Source: Rallus limicola
Lineage: Eukaryota > Chordata > Aves > Gruiformes > Rallidae
Reading direction: 5' to 3'
Assembly (NCBI GenBank): GCA_022605955.1
Contig: JAKCOZ010000003.1
Location: 53,506,179 to 53,570,178, forward strand
DNA length: 64,000 bases
The notes beneath the pieces were generated by a model that saw only the letters and a program-made list of their open reading frames with translations, searched no databases and was not told the DNA's origin. Shown one piece after another: positions 24,701-39,700 of this stretch (positions within the stretch are counted from its first letter, which is position 1; each line of letters opens with the position of its first letter). The translations under genes and the position numbers were made by a program.

Positions 24701-27700
24701 GTATGCATATATCTGCATATGGACTTGTAAAATGTGCTGCCCAAATGGCTGACCTCAGCTGCCCAGTGGCATTGCCTGCTGCAGGATCCTCGTGCATGAC
24801 AGACTGAGACAGCTGCTGCAGCTTTCCCATCGTACTTCCTTTCCTGACAGCAGCAAGCCAGACATGGTTCTTCTGAACGCTCACTGTGTCCTCAGCCCCC
24901 CAGGTACCAAAATTTGGGATTATCTATGCTGAAAAGAGCCCTAATTCTGTATCTGTGTTCCTGTCATACCTCTTTTTCCTTGATTAGCTGTTTAGACAGA
25001 AATGCTTTTTTTTTTTAATTCCTGCTGTTTGGAAGTAGATGCTGAACTAGAAAGGCATTCTTGTCTAGAAATTGATCCAAAGCCTACAGACAAACCAAAC
25101 TTAACTCCTGACCCACCCTAACAGTTCCAGTGATTCAGCTCTTACCCATCATCTGCCTTCTGCTGAACATTCAGAACAAGATCACAGATGCAAAGTTCAT
25201 CTTCACCACAGTCTTTAACAAAAGGAATCTATGAAAACAAAAAACATTTCCTGAATGACAGTTCTCAGCTTTGAAATTATCCATAGACAATGGAGTGCAA
25301 ACACCTTTGAGATGAAGCACATAGTTCATCTTTGCCATGAGCTAGCAGTTTACATCAACAGTGACATGAGTCAACCAACATGCTTGAACCAACATCTAGG
25401 TGCCATGGTGGATGATACACCTGTGTGTGAGCAAACCCACACAATACAAAGGCATAGAAGGACCAGGGGATGCCCCCCAGGGTGTCTGCTTTCAGCCCAA
25501 TGACTTAACTAGAAGAACTGTTTACACTTCCATCTACCTCTTTGGTGGTTTTTGGGGAACATGCATTATGAACATGTGTCTAGCCATGCTTTTTTCTATG
25601 GTAAATCTAGATACTTACACTGTAGGCCACAGATGCTGGAGAATATATATCAAGGACAGGGCTGGAGCCAGGATTTGCAAGGCCAATGTCAATGCGCAGA
25701 CTAAGGGAATTCACTGCATCGGAAGGTTCCTGTGAAACACATGGTTCAGGTGACAGATGTCAGCACGGCAAACAGGGTAAAACTGATAATTTTGCTGTAA
25801 ATCAAGAATGCCTAGTAAAATCATACTTGCTCTAAACAAGAAGTAACAGTGCAAAGTCATTTCTTGACCGGAATTATTATGTGAGATTGCCTAGGTTGGA
25901 CTCCTCTTGCTGAACAGATTTTAGTGCCATTTCCATGAAAAAACTAATTTTCCTAGGGGGTGACTGGAGTCTATTCATCGGAGTCGCTGTGATTATAGGG
26001 CTGAGGAACCTGCGGATTCTCTGCAGCTGCAGAAGTTGGTCTCAAAAGCCACCGCCAGATGACCTTCATTCTCACCTGACTGCAGAAGTCAAATTCCTAT
26101 TTTACCCTCCCTTACCATCACAGTGAGCACCTGGGCCTGAGCGACACTAAAATAAAGTATGTCTTCTTTCTCTTCTGTTTCTTAGTAGTGACACTAAAAA
26201 TGATCAAGTCAAATATACTTGCATTGCAAATCAAAGCAGGAATCGAAGACCTCTGCCTGACATAGCGTCATGCACAGGGCTTAAGGCAACTCTCAGCACT
26301 GTGTTCAGTCTTTGGTTTTAGATGAAGATGAACTCTTTCTTATTTTATTTTTACTTTGGTGTATTAGCTAGGGCTATCATGCACTAAAAGTCTGCCTGAA
26401 ATGCTGTTAGTTTGAGAAAAAACATTTGCATATATGTCTTAGTTCTTACAGAAGATTTTACTTAGAAGGAAATTAAAATTTATTGAAACTATGGATTATT
26501 ATGGGCTCTGCGTTGTGTCAGAGCTGAAGTACATAATTAAGAACTGCCTCTCTTAGTTGTTTTTAAATCAGAATCTTAAAAAGTATTTTTCAGTTGTTTG
26601 GAATTTGAGAAGCATAAATCTTTGAGTAAAACAAGCATAAAATTCATTATCATCTCCCTTGATCATTTTTGTCACATGGGACTGCTTGCCATTGCACTTA
26701 CCTGTACACTGAAGACGTCATGAACACAATTCTCCTCATGACGTACCTCAAGATCCCTCTGCATGTACCTTTCATTATTTTCTTTGAATAATCCTCTAGA
26801 AGTCACTCTTGAGGACTGAAGATCTGCATCCAATGTTGCATTGTACTTTATAGCTAGAAGGGAAACAGTACATTTTTTTCTGAGTATAACTGCCCATGAT
26901 CTCATTTCTACGCTCAACATTACAGAGTGACTGGTCTTTCCAAACCACACTAAATATTTTACTTTTTTCTGAGCAGTCTCAAACACAGAGCAGACTCAAA
27001 ATGGTAAAACTTTCTTTTGTGTTTTCCAAAGCAGTCAAACAGGTTTAAATCCTGACGCAAGTTCTCATCCACAGAGAGCACATTATATGGCAATCAATCC
27101 AGTCTCCACTGCAGATGTCTGAGCCTGCAGCCCAGGCAAGAAGCCAGTCAGCAGGGCCAGGATTACACTAGATAAAGGGGCCTTGCAACCATATCCTTGA
27201 GCTCTGAGGAGGCTATAAAGAATCTGCGTCTTCTCTTCAATCATGTAACAATTTGTGTAATCTTCTCTTCATATTATCACTACTATGCTGTGGAAGTTTA
27301 ACATGATTTTGTAGCTCACAATCACAAGCTCCTAAAGGCACTATACACAGCACTGAAGCACCCCAATTGGTGTTATCCATGATGTGTATATATAACTACC
27401 TACCTGTTATGTGTATATATGCATGACATATATATATATAATTAACTGGCCAATGCTGGTCTCAGAGATTTTAATTTGGTTTTTTGCTGAAGAGGGAAGA
27501 AAAGTCTGCAGTCTGCTATTGATACCAGTAGGTTGTTAAAAAAAAAAAAAAAAAAAAATCTTCTCACAAATCACATTTTCTGGGGTTTGTTGAACAAGGA
27601 TACAGCTCTCCTTTATACTGGTAGTTCCTCACTACTCAAAGATTATGCAGCCAGAGATGAAAGTAGGTCTTAACACTTTCTCAGGCACTTCAGTTTTATA

Positions 27701-30700
27701 CTGATTTTGCCTTTCTTGACACTCAATCTAATATATATTTAGAGTTTTCACTACTCATTTGAATAATGGACTTTTGAAGAAATTAATATAAGACAAGTGA
27801 TTGAAATACTCTTACCCACTTGATTATTTCTCTTAGCAGGTCTAAATGTAGCCTGAAAACATATTTTGACAGTTATTTCTGTGTTCTTGTTCAGTAGACT
27901 GATTTTCTCAGGTTTAAATGAGGCAATTATGGACACATTTGCAATGCTTCGTGACCTGAAAAATATTTTTAAAAGGTTTAAAAGATGATTTTCAAGAGCA
28001 CTGGGTAACACAGAGGCTGTTGTGTATTACTATCTGAAAATGTAACATTGATATTCTTGCTTGCCAATGTAAACATTTTTCATGGCATCAGTAAAATGAT
28101 TGTTCTTTGCATATAAGTGAATTTGTTGATACAGTTGCTTTCATGACACTAAATAATTTATTTTGTCAAATTGCTGAATAATCAATGTCTTTATCCTAAT
28201 GTTCTAATACTTCCCTTAAGATAACAGAGAACAAAGTCCTTGTCTTGTTTTCCCAATAAGTAATCACCTTCTGCTCCTTTAGAGAAGTTACTGAGCTCCT
28301 CTTAAGAAGGTGAACAATGGTGATTCTTCATTTTAATTAATACTCTTATTTTTCAGAAAAACAACTTCAAGGTAATTAATCAAGATTTTGAAGAACAGTT
28401 GCAAAGGATCCCTGCATTTTAAAAACAAACACTTTAATCAAAAGTGAAACTCATTAATCAGACCAAATGACAGAGTAAAAGAAAAGTCTTCATTAATCAA
28501 ATCTAAATAAATGCTGGTACTCCAAGGAGTATAATTTTCTTTAATGTAATTCCCACCAGCACCAGCAGCAGTTCTATTGTGGGTCAAAGGTCCAAACTGA
28601 CCATTCATATTTAATAATCTTATTTCATAATGAAATAAGTAGCAAGTCAGTGATGTTTTCCTTCTTTCAGCAGGCAGACTCAGGCCAGATGACAGGCTAC
28701 AGATTAAGAAACCAAGATGCATTTTAATTTAGCTCCTCAAGGAAGTAGTTGAAAATACACAGTACATAGGGAATCTGAAGATTTGGGTTCTGTGAAGCCT
28801 TTATTTTGTGGAAGTACTCAGATTGCTCTGGCAAAGGCCACATGCCAGAATATTGAAAAGGGTTTCTTTCCAGATAAGGTGCCAGCTCTCTTTCAAGGCT
28901 CTCTGACTGTACCCTGCAGAACAGCTCTCTTCCCCCACCCACAGAGATCAGCCCACCAGCCAGTAAAGGTTACACAGGTCATGTGGGAAGTGTTTTCATC
29001 TGTCTGGCGCTCCAAATTGTACTGCAGCTACTGAATTACAGCCTGCTGTTACAAATACTCTCAAACAAGCTCCTCTTGCTGCTGCTGCTCCATCCCCCTG
29101 GATGAAGTGCCTGCACTGCAACATCAGGTGGGGGTGTCTCCTGGCCCTCTCCATCCTTCCCCAGGCCCACCCCCCCCAAGTAGCTCCCACCACCCAGCTT
29201 CCCCTTGCATGCCCTGGCTCTGCCTCCCACACTGCTTTAGCTTTCAATGGTTTGATGATACATGCTTAAAAGAGGTTTAGTCTAAAGCAGTTTTTCAGCT
29301 ATCTACAGTAGCAGCGGTGACGCAATAAGCCTGTGAGCTCTGAACACATGGAATGAAAGGGCTTTTTGGTTTGTTTGGTTTGCTGTTTAATTAACTAAAT
29401 GCTTCACTTGCATCTGAATCATTGAGTGCTTCCTTTCTAAAAGAGTTTACCAACCATAGCAGAACCACATTTCCATCAGCACCAACAGATATGTCAGTAA
29501 TGTCATCGTCATCTAAGTCTCTATGGCCATCTACTGATCTTCCAAAGAATTGGAGTCGTTGTCCAAAAGCAGAATCTGACCCTAAAATTTTCTGGAAAAG
29601 AGAGTTTGGTTACTGACTTTGCCACAAGCATGCTTAAGTCTGTAGAGAGCCACCTAAGCAACAAATTTTCACTGATATACCCTGTCTATACAATGTATTG
29701 TTTAAACAAAATGCTCTTCTGGATATTTTCTCAGATGCTTTTTCCTCCCCTGTTGAAACAGACAATGGACTAGATTTTTCTGTCTTGGGAGCAGATCAAC
29801 TAACTGACTGCTGTTTGCCAGCTAGTACTTAACTAACTGACTGCTGTTTGCCAGCTAGTACTTACTGGAAACTTTTTCCATCTCACATTGAGCAACTCAA
29901 AGAATAGGAGGCTTAACAGGACTTCTAACAAATACTTTCTGCAGCCAGAAAGCACAGAAAATGACACTAAAATTACCATTATATTAGCATATAAGATATG
30001 CAAAACCCCTTGAAAGTCTTTTCCTTTAATATTTACACTTTACATAGCTGGATTTATCTCATCTTCAGTGCTTTAAATCAGCCCTAAAAACTAGAATAAT
30101 GGGTGTCAAAAAATGTTGAGGAAAATAGCGGACTTCATATGCAGGCCCCCAAAAATTACGAGCAGCTCAGAGGGAGCATCTTGCAAGTCCTTTTTCTCTA
30201 TATGCTTCAGCTATAAGCACCACAACATCAACCAGGGCATGCTGACATCTGAAGTGAGGAGAGGTGGAAAACTTGAAATAAGCCATGAGAATAACAGTAC
30301 TTATTTAAAAGGATGAAACAATAGCCAATTAAGAGATGAAAAATCCTCCTGTTTTCCTCTACCAGATCTAAAGGCACTGAGTGCAGCATTATGCAACAGT
30401 CATTTACCTGAGAATATTTGGTACGAATAGTCTTTTGAAATCCATTGTAAATGTAAATTGCCCCAGAGTTTTGGTTTTCCAGTGGTGCACCTATTACAAC
30501 ATCATTAAAACCATCCAAATCAATGTCTGCAAGCGCTGCAATTGCTGATCCAAAGCGAGCATTTTCTGACCCCTGTGGACCTTCCAAGAGTTCTTGCTGG
30601 TCCAAAATTCCCTTTAAAAAAGAAAAAAAAAAAAGAGTTAGCAAAAACACAGCTATTGCTGCACCAGATTAGACATAGGAGCAGTATCTATGTGCATTGT

Positions 30701-33700
30701 TTTTTGTTTCTGTTTTCCAGTACATTCCTCTTGGACTGCTCAACCCTGAATTCCTTCCCCATTGTATTGCCCATTCAGTTTGCATTATGTCTCAGAGTCT
30801 TGGCAAACATTACACAGCAAAATCAAAGCATGCTATGCAAAGCACTAACATCAAATATAACCATATGTATGAAGCTTAAATGCTCTCACTGTCCTCATCT
30901 GACTGTTCTGAAAGTTTCACAATACATTGAAAAATACAGTTTCCAGTTTTGGATTACCAGTTTTTATGCAGAGGGAATGGAAATTATGTAACTGGACATA
31001 ATTCTTTGAAACAGAAATGGAATTTCCTAACTAAACTAATGCAAAAAACATGTGTCCAAATGCTGAACTCCTGACCTCTCCAGTGCCAATAAAGAAAGAA
31101 AGATTTGAGATCTTTATAGTTAAATAATCACTTTTACACTAGCTTAAATTTGACACGTTGGCCAATACTGGTCTCATCTTTAACCTTCAGTTATCACATT
31201 ATGCTTAAAATTTTAGAAATACCAGCCAAGCTATTTATTTTAAAATGACTAGAAAAATTATGATTTGCGCAACACAGACAAGTTGCACAAATCCAGGTTG
31301 CTTAAAAAAGAATAATGAAAGAATGATTTACTTTAGATTTCGTTTTTGTCAAATGTAAGATTTAAAATTATTTAAAAGTTAACATTTGTAAGGCTAGCCT
31401 TCCAATTTATTCAGTTTTCAAAACATGGGGAAAAAACCCTTTCATTTTTCTTTTCTTCCATATTTCATGCCTAAATCTACAAAGAACAATGTCAGTTTTC
31501 AGCCATAACACTTCCAGCACTTCCATCTACCTTGAAATCGCCTTACAGTACAGTTTCCTGTTGCTCCAGGATGATCCGACTGTTAGCTGTTGCAGAAGAG
31601 GATGGTCTGTCCTCTTTATTTGTTTGACTGATAATTTACCTAGTAAAAATGCCATGTTCTATTTTCGCTGATGGATGGCAGGTATTTATTTTGTGTATTC
31701 AGAGTTCTAGTGACTGAGAGGCTGTTTGAAAGTGTCAAGAGGCTTCAGGACTGTTAATGCAGGGATTCTGAAATACCTACTACAGGTCTTAATGAAAAAC
31801 ACAGTCAGTCAAGCATCAGAAAAATAACATAGCTACAGTGAACAAAGGAAATGAGTATTGGGAACCATCCAGTGTGAAAGTCTGTGAAACAACGGAGAAA
31901 ACTGGCAGATGAGCATTTATGAGAACGTTTTTGGGAATACTATTAGGTGTTGAACAGATTAGACAAAATCAAAATGCAAACAATTAATTAGCAAAAAACC
32001 TTGAGCAAAGTTTTTTGGGGAAATTGTCAACTTTGTGTTATATTTGTGTACAGTGCCTGACACAGTGCAATGAAACCAGGAGCAGGGAGCCACCTAGAGC
32101 AGCAGGACCCTGGTCACCAGCAGCGCTTAGTTACTAACTTGTTTATTGAGTCCACTTTGGTCTGTTCCAGCTGGCTTATTCCCAGATTACATGCACAAGC
32201 AGTTCTGCGGAAAGTTTGCGGCTGCTCCTGAAAAGCAGAACGGGCGAGACTGCACTGGGCAGTGCTCCATCTGCAGCCCTCTAAGCAGGCAGGCTTGGCA
32301 CCATTCACCCCTTGCCATTATGCCACACCTCAGGAAAAGCGCATGCTCCGTTTCTCCTTAGGAAAACTGGCTTTATTTCAACCTCTTTGAAAAAGACAGC
32401 TAGTGACTAAGAAGCCCTGAAGAGACCCAGGGCCAAACACTCTTTGGCATGCATGTGGCCAGCCAGTTTTGAAATAAGCTAGCCCTAAGCAATGAGTCTG
32501 CTGCACTAGTGAGCTGGTGCAGCGCTCTGATTTAATCGCTCTTTGATTTAACAGCACAGACATTGCCACTAACTAATATTGCAGTTTGGACTGCTTTTTC
32601 CTCAGTAAAACTGTAGTCCAGGGAACAACAGCAAATCCCTCCAGCTGCAAATGAAAATATCAGCATTTATCATGGATGGAGAAGCAGGAAGCCAATTCCA
32701 ATTTTGCTACAGAGCCATTCTTACCCTGGTGATGGAAAACATGTATACTCTCCCTTCCTCTTTCTTCAAGTCATTCATGAACATTGGTGCACCCACAAGC
32801 AGCACATCTGTCACAGAATCCATGTTAACGTCCACTGAACACACCACACCACCAAAGTAGGAGCCAATCTGAAACCAGTAGAAGGAGAGTCATGTTTGTA
32901 AGTGGGTTTTGTAAAACATTATGCTTTAGCACCTGACTCAGAAAACGAACTGTAAAGGAATGAAACTGTCTGCTGGAATGAAGTTACTATGTAACATTCC
33001 AGTATTTGAAGAATCATATCCTTACCATCTGTGCAACTGTTTCTATAGCTTTACTACCCAGCTATAAGAATGTAAATAGGAAATGTTACAGGAGATATAT
33101 TTTTTATATAAAATTCTGCACATGAAACTACCCAATCTCTGATTTACTCTCAGATTTGTCTTACAAACAAAACCGAAGCCATCTAAACTCTCTTCTCTTT
33201 TCCAAATGGAGAAAAAGAGAGCAAGGGTGCAAATTTCTCTTTTGACATCATCTACTCCACAACTTCTTAGGCAGAGTAGAATTCATTGAGTCTCTCAATT
33301 AGAAGTGTTGACAGAATGATATATTAAGTACCTTTGTATATTATCTTTTACCACTAACAGGATGACTCCCTAAAAAACTGTTTAAGAGTTACAGTTAACC
33401 TCACTGAAATACTCTAGTGCCAGAAAAAAGTTCAAGTGAATTCTAAATGCATTCCAAAAAAAGAGGAATTTTCTGAGCAAATGCTCTGCAATTTGCTGCT
33501 GCATCAGTAAAAAGAGATAGCTTCAAAATCTGCTTTAATGACCAATATACATGCCTGTTCGCCTCTTTGGGACTGCACAATTGTAATACTGCCATCACTG
33601 TCAACATCATAAACCACTACTCTGCCAGTGTAGTTGGATCTTGGTGCACCAGCAACAAAATAGACAGAGCTCTGAGTTGAGAGAACAGCAACAGAGTAAC

Positions 33701-36700
33701 CTGGGGAGAGAAGCCAACATTTAACATGTGCGACAGACCTTTAACTACAAGCTATCAGGTGGTTGTCCATAAAGGCATAGGGAATGAGTCAATCTGGTAC
33801 ATTAATCACAGAGAATGATGCTTCCAGGTGGGAAGTGAAGATCTCATATATGCATAACTTTTGGAATAGTCTTCTGGAGAGAACACCGACACACAGATCA
33901 AGTTGAAGCAGGTTTGCAGAATAGCATGGACAATAGTTTAGCCTATTCAGTAAAACGTATACCACAAAAATGTCATGCTTATGAAGAATATAGGAAAAAG
34001 AGTGCAGAGAGTATCCTTGGAGTGAAGAAATTAATAGAAACATGAGAGGAATATTTGGGCGAGCATTCAAACTGGGAAAGAACACCTAGCTTCTGTAAGG
34101 TTTGCAGTGCATTTTCCCACAGCTCAGCAAACCACAGCCCAGTGTGCTGGCTGAATACAACAGGCTATATTAATTGCTTGTCAGCTGATAGGCTTAGGTT
34201 GATTGAACTTCTTTGAACTTTTTAATCCTCATTCCCATTATTCTAACTTTATTTTATTTCAGGAAACATATTTTAATACCTGAAAAGAGTTTAAACACTG
34301 TATTAGCACTGTAAAGCTAGCACTATTGTATATTTTACATTTCTGTGGTTTAATTTAAGCAAATTTATTTTAACAGAAGAGAACAAAATCATCCTTTCTA
34401 AAGACTACAGTTTAAACTGAATAACAAAATCCCAGTTATTGGCAAAATATACAGGTCTTGAACAAGCAGCAGGGATTGTGAGTAGCATAGCCTGAAAGGA
34501 TTATGCCTTGGTCATCACATACAGGAGGTTAAATCTGATTTGTGTTCAATCACTGTTTTTTTAGGCAGAGAAGGTCATTGGAGACTAGAAGTTCAACAAG
34601 CAACAACAAAACAAGATTTTATTCTGCCAGTTAAGGGCACATGCTCCTAATTAATATATGATACAGCCTTTTCAAGTGAGAGGGTGCAGTGAAGAACAGA
34701 GGCCAATCTAGCAAACTGTGATGCACTAGCAGCCCTTGTAGCTTAATGCTCCCTGAAGCTGATGAGAGTTGCTACAGAGACCTCTTAGTGGGGCACAGGA
34801 GGTAGAAAGGAAATGAAGGGACAGAAAAGGCAACAACATTGTTCCAAAGAGAGTACAGCCCATGCTCTAGAAAGTATCTTGTGGGGAAGTGCTAAAAGGA
34901 AATGACGTCACCTGAAGAATTATTCTACAAAAGCAAGTCAATCAACTTCTCATCAACATGTAATTGGGGAAGCACATACAAATATTAAACCAGAAGGTAC
35001 CCATAACAATCCATATAATGCATTAAACAGTCTTTTCAAATCCCATGACTTCTTATGTCTTCATGACAAAGCCTGATTATTTTTTTAGCTTACTACATTC
35101 CTATCAGTAAAATTTAAAACCACAATGAATATTTCATTTAATGAAGTACTGACCAGTAAATAAAATCTTCTGGATGCAAAATTCTTTGCATAATCTCAGA
35201 TCAGTTCTGGAGCAGGAGTCTGGCTAGAGCAGACTTCCCCAAATTCTTCATCTTAATGCATGTTTGATAACATTTGGTCCCTATGGGACCATTCTAGCTC
35301 AGTGTATTAAATGATTTCCATATTAGTATTTCAGCCCCTTACCTAAGTAAGAGCTATGATTTCTGTCCTGTAGAATTTTCTCAAACACATTGCTTGTAAA
35401 GGTGGTGACTCTGTCTGAATACTCCTGAACTACTGTTCCACTCCAGTCATAGGCCCCAACAGCACCCAACAGCAGAACATCCTTTAAAAAAATAAAAAGC
35501 AACACTTTAGAACTACTTATTTCAGAGAAAGTGTAGGCAAACCTGAAGTTACTGTGCATAATGTCCTACATCACCGTGTTTAAGGCAGTCATGTACAATC
35601 TAATGACCACAAGCAGTTGACTGGGGCTGCTTATAAGCACCACTTACATGCAGGACTTTACTGCCCTATTAAGAGGGATTATCACCCCTCTACTGCGAGA
35701 GGATAAGTGACTGCTTTAGCTGCAGGGGCACTGTAACTCAAGATAAAATGAGTTTATTTAAACACTTAGGATATCCTAATATCCTAAACCTATTCACCCT
35801 GGGGTTGGGCTTGCCAAGTCTATGTTTTTATGCATTCATGATCCTAGTAAGACTGAGGATCTGATACGCTAGAACACCCTTTTTGCCAACATAACTACCA
35901 ATGACAGTACACAAAAGCTGATGGAAAAGGAAACAGAATTTTCTTTTTAAAGTATATTGGAAGGAGGTGTCATTGAGAGAACAGTTAAATCTAAAATCCA
36001 TCTTAGTATGTTTTATTATACAGAATACTTAATAAGAAATACTTAATGTTAAGACTCATCCACATAAAACTCCGTAGATTAGATTATTTACAATTAAAAT
36101 ACCAAACTGAGATATTGTTATAGAAAACTGTAGTAAAAATACGTGTAGCTACCCTGAAGAAAATTTCAAATCCTTAATTTTTGCCATTTCCAAGCATTAA
36201 GTGCCTAGTGAATTAAAACTTCAATTTCTGCAAATACAGAGGACTTTTCAAAAAGTATTTCATTCATCTTTAAGGCCTAAGAGAAACAACTAACTTTCCT
36301 GTATTTTCACTTGAAGTATACTTGAACCACAGTAGGATTTTATAAAATGGGCCTATTTGGTCAAGATAACCTTAAAATTGATTAGCAAGAAAAATATATC
36401 TGATTTATTATTCTTTCCCATTTCTAAGTGAAATATGCTTCAAAAACATTATAAATAGTGGACAGATTGTCTTCAGAGTTGATTTATTTACATCTCAGTG
36501 ACTGCTTAGAAATGTAAGTGCTTTCCATAGGGTTTCAATTATTCTCAGTTATTCAGCTACAAAATATTAACTGAGAGCAATTTAATTTTTCATGCTACAT
36601 GAACTCAGAAATCAGTGAAGTAACTGGATTAGCATATATCAAAGTCATCACATGAGAGAAATTATTACACAACTTCACATATGAATGCATTTTTTCATTT

Positions 36701-39700
36701 TAGGGATATACACCATCTATCAGAAGTAATTTCTGTGGTACTCAAATTAAAAAAAACAATAATATTTGATATCCTACTGCCTGTAAAAAAAAATAATCTT
36801 GCAGCTGGTCATTAAATTAGTCTTATTTTGTTGCATGTCTAAGCATTCATGTCTATGTAATTACACCTACTTATATTGTTAATTAAATTCACATACCTTT
36901 TTCTGTGAGTAATACGCACTGAAGCCCACCTGTGACATTTCCATTTGGAATGTATCACCTTGATCAGTACCTGGTAAAACAAGTATTCTCATATGGTTAA
37001 CCTTACAGAACGACACAAGAGATCCTATACTGTTGCCTCTGAACATAGCTGTGTAGGGACTCTATGTTATTTTTTCCAAGCCCGCCCATTCTTCTGAAAT
37101 GTTTCCAACATGAACAAACAACAGAAAGCTGAGCACTAACAGACTGTAGAATATTTTGAGGGTATAGATATTTTCCATAAAAAGGCAGAAGACGATGATC
37201 AGGATGGCCTGAATCAGTCTGCACAGTGTTGTCACTGTGGCTTTTTTTTTTCATTTTTTCTAGGAAGCACTGACAATAGACTGAAACTAACAGCTTTAAT
37301 AACTGCATAGTCACAACTTTCAAACGAAAGTTTATTATTATATAGGACTTAGAAAACCATTGTAATTGTCCTGAAAAATGCTGTGATGTGCAGGAATATT
37401 TCCTAAACTAGATGGATGGGACTCAGGTAACAGGAATTCAACAGGAGTATGAAAAACCCAAGAAGGGGAGATCACTCAGTCCCCTTGCCTCGATTAGCAG
37501 CATGGGCCTGGTAAAGAATAGACAGAGGTAAACGAGAAGTGAGGATTTCGCACTGAGCACAGGAAGGTTGCACCATAAAAAGTTCCTTAGGCAGGGCTCA
37601 GGGCAGGTCAGTCACTTTACTTTGAAAAGCTGGCTTTTGGGGTGACAAAATACCTCTGAGTTGCCTCTACAGCAAACATTACACAGAGTACTGTGATGCT
37701 ACAGATAGAGCCTGACAGACACCACAGAGATTCTGGCATTACTGTAGCTTTTCAGTTCTGTAATCAGTAACTGGGCTTCTGATTTGCTTTTTAAACCAGA
37801 GTTGCTTAGCACTGAACAAAGAGCCACGGGTGAATCTGACAAGCGTAAAGATGCCTTTACTCCTTAATAGCTCCAAATACATTTGGAAACATATGGACAA
37901 ACCCTCAGTGGATTCCAGAAGCCCATGACTTGACTGGAATTTTCTGGGCAGTATTTCCCATAAGCGTCAGAAACTAACTTGAAGCTCGGGCTCATTAAGG
38001 GTGGGATAGCTGGGGCAACATCTGTGCAAACAGGAGCCCTCTTGGGGAGCAGCCCTGAGCTCCAGCTGCCCCTCATTTCCACTGTACGACACTAAGATGA
38101 ACCTAAATAAAATTCTTAGCTCATCAGCTTGGAGAATCTGATCTAATTTTCCAGAGATGTTGAGTATTTTACCTTCTATACTAAAAATGCGCTCTCCAAG
38201 TGTTCCTGCTTCTTCCAGTAGTGCAGCCTCAGATGACACATTAAAAAAATACTTCTCTGTTGGATGACTAGCAATTCCTTTGATTTCTTTAATTAAGTTT
38301 TTAGTATCAAGTTCTTGCCTGATTAAGTATCCCAAAACCTTGGGTAAAAAAACAAAAAAGAAAAACAAAATAAGAAGAGTAAAGGTCATGGTCTTACACC
38401 AATTCCTCCTGTATTATTTAAGTAAATATGGTACATATTGAAAAAAAAAAACCCTTCCCTAATTTATGTTACTGAATTGCTTATCAGACTGTATTCCTGT
38501 ACAAGGGACCATTCAGATAGGAAAAATGCATAAACCAAGGTAAAGGAAAGAACCACGGAAGTTGCTTAAGTAATGCTCTTTTTGCTTTTTCAGCAACTTA
38601 AAGATGACTGGTATTGCACTCATTCATGAAAATTAATTTCACCTAGTTTCAGGCTTGGCAATGTAACAATGCATGCATTACATACAGCTTATATATACAC
38701 ATACACTTTCATACATAACAAATTGATCTTTAAGAAATTACAATAATATAATTATAGTAACTTACAGCAATGCCAAATCGGGTTATATTGTCTTCATTGC
38801 ATTTACCTATCACTGTTTCCAAGTTGGAGCCATCGTGAGATTCACCATCTGTCACAACAACCATTACTTTTGTGGCTGTCGGACGTCCTCCCGATTCAGG
38901 TGAGAAGGCAAATTGTCTGTTATAAAATATTGGATTTATCACATGTCAATTAATAACGGATGGAATTCAGTAATACTGTAATGACTGAGAACAAGGTGCA
39001 TCTATGTAACAATGCATGTATTACATACATTTTTATGTGGAAATTAACAATCTGCAATAAGATTTTTCAGTTACGCTCCTAAGAGCTTCTTAAAGAACTG
39101 CTCAGGGAGCCATCAAAAATGTACTCAAGGAAATAGAAAAAAGCTGGAGCAATTAGGACTGGATAGTAATTCTGATAGACCATTACATTCCAGGAAAAGG
39201 AGTAGTATTTGTACAACTGTTTCTAAATAAAAAGGCTGGGTTTTTTTGTCAGAACCATTAAAGTTTTATTAACACCAGAGTAGCCAGGAATTGGTTCCAC
39301 CAAGTTCAAACAAAAGGGGAAGAGTATTCATAACAGGCTCCTCAATATTACTGCAGATGTTGCCTCAATTGAAGGCTGAGTTTGTCCCTAAGGAAGATTG
39401 TCAAGACCATTGGATTCGGCATGTATTTTGGCCTAGACTCCTGTCCTTAGTCCAGCTGCAAATGGCATCTTCCTGTTGAAAAACAGATCTGGTTTGTATA
39501 TGTCTTCAGAGTCATGGAACATTGCTGGTGCAGCAATGAAAAACTCACAGCTGACAAGAGATTTTATTTTCTGTACAATCAAGCAAGGCCTGTCCTGCAA
39601 ATGTGAGTGTTACTGGTCCCACTGAATCCCTGGATAAACTTCTTTCAATAGGTTTGTATCTTTTACAAAAGCTTGTTCATGTTGTTTGATGCACTGTCAT

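Noticed and set aside
24570..24884. 104-codon minus-strand open frame in intron 19
   Set aside because: It looked protein-like at first, but exons 19 and 20 join in phase without it and no family matches.
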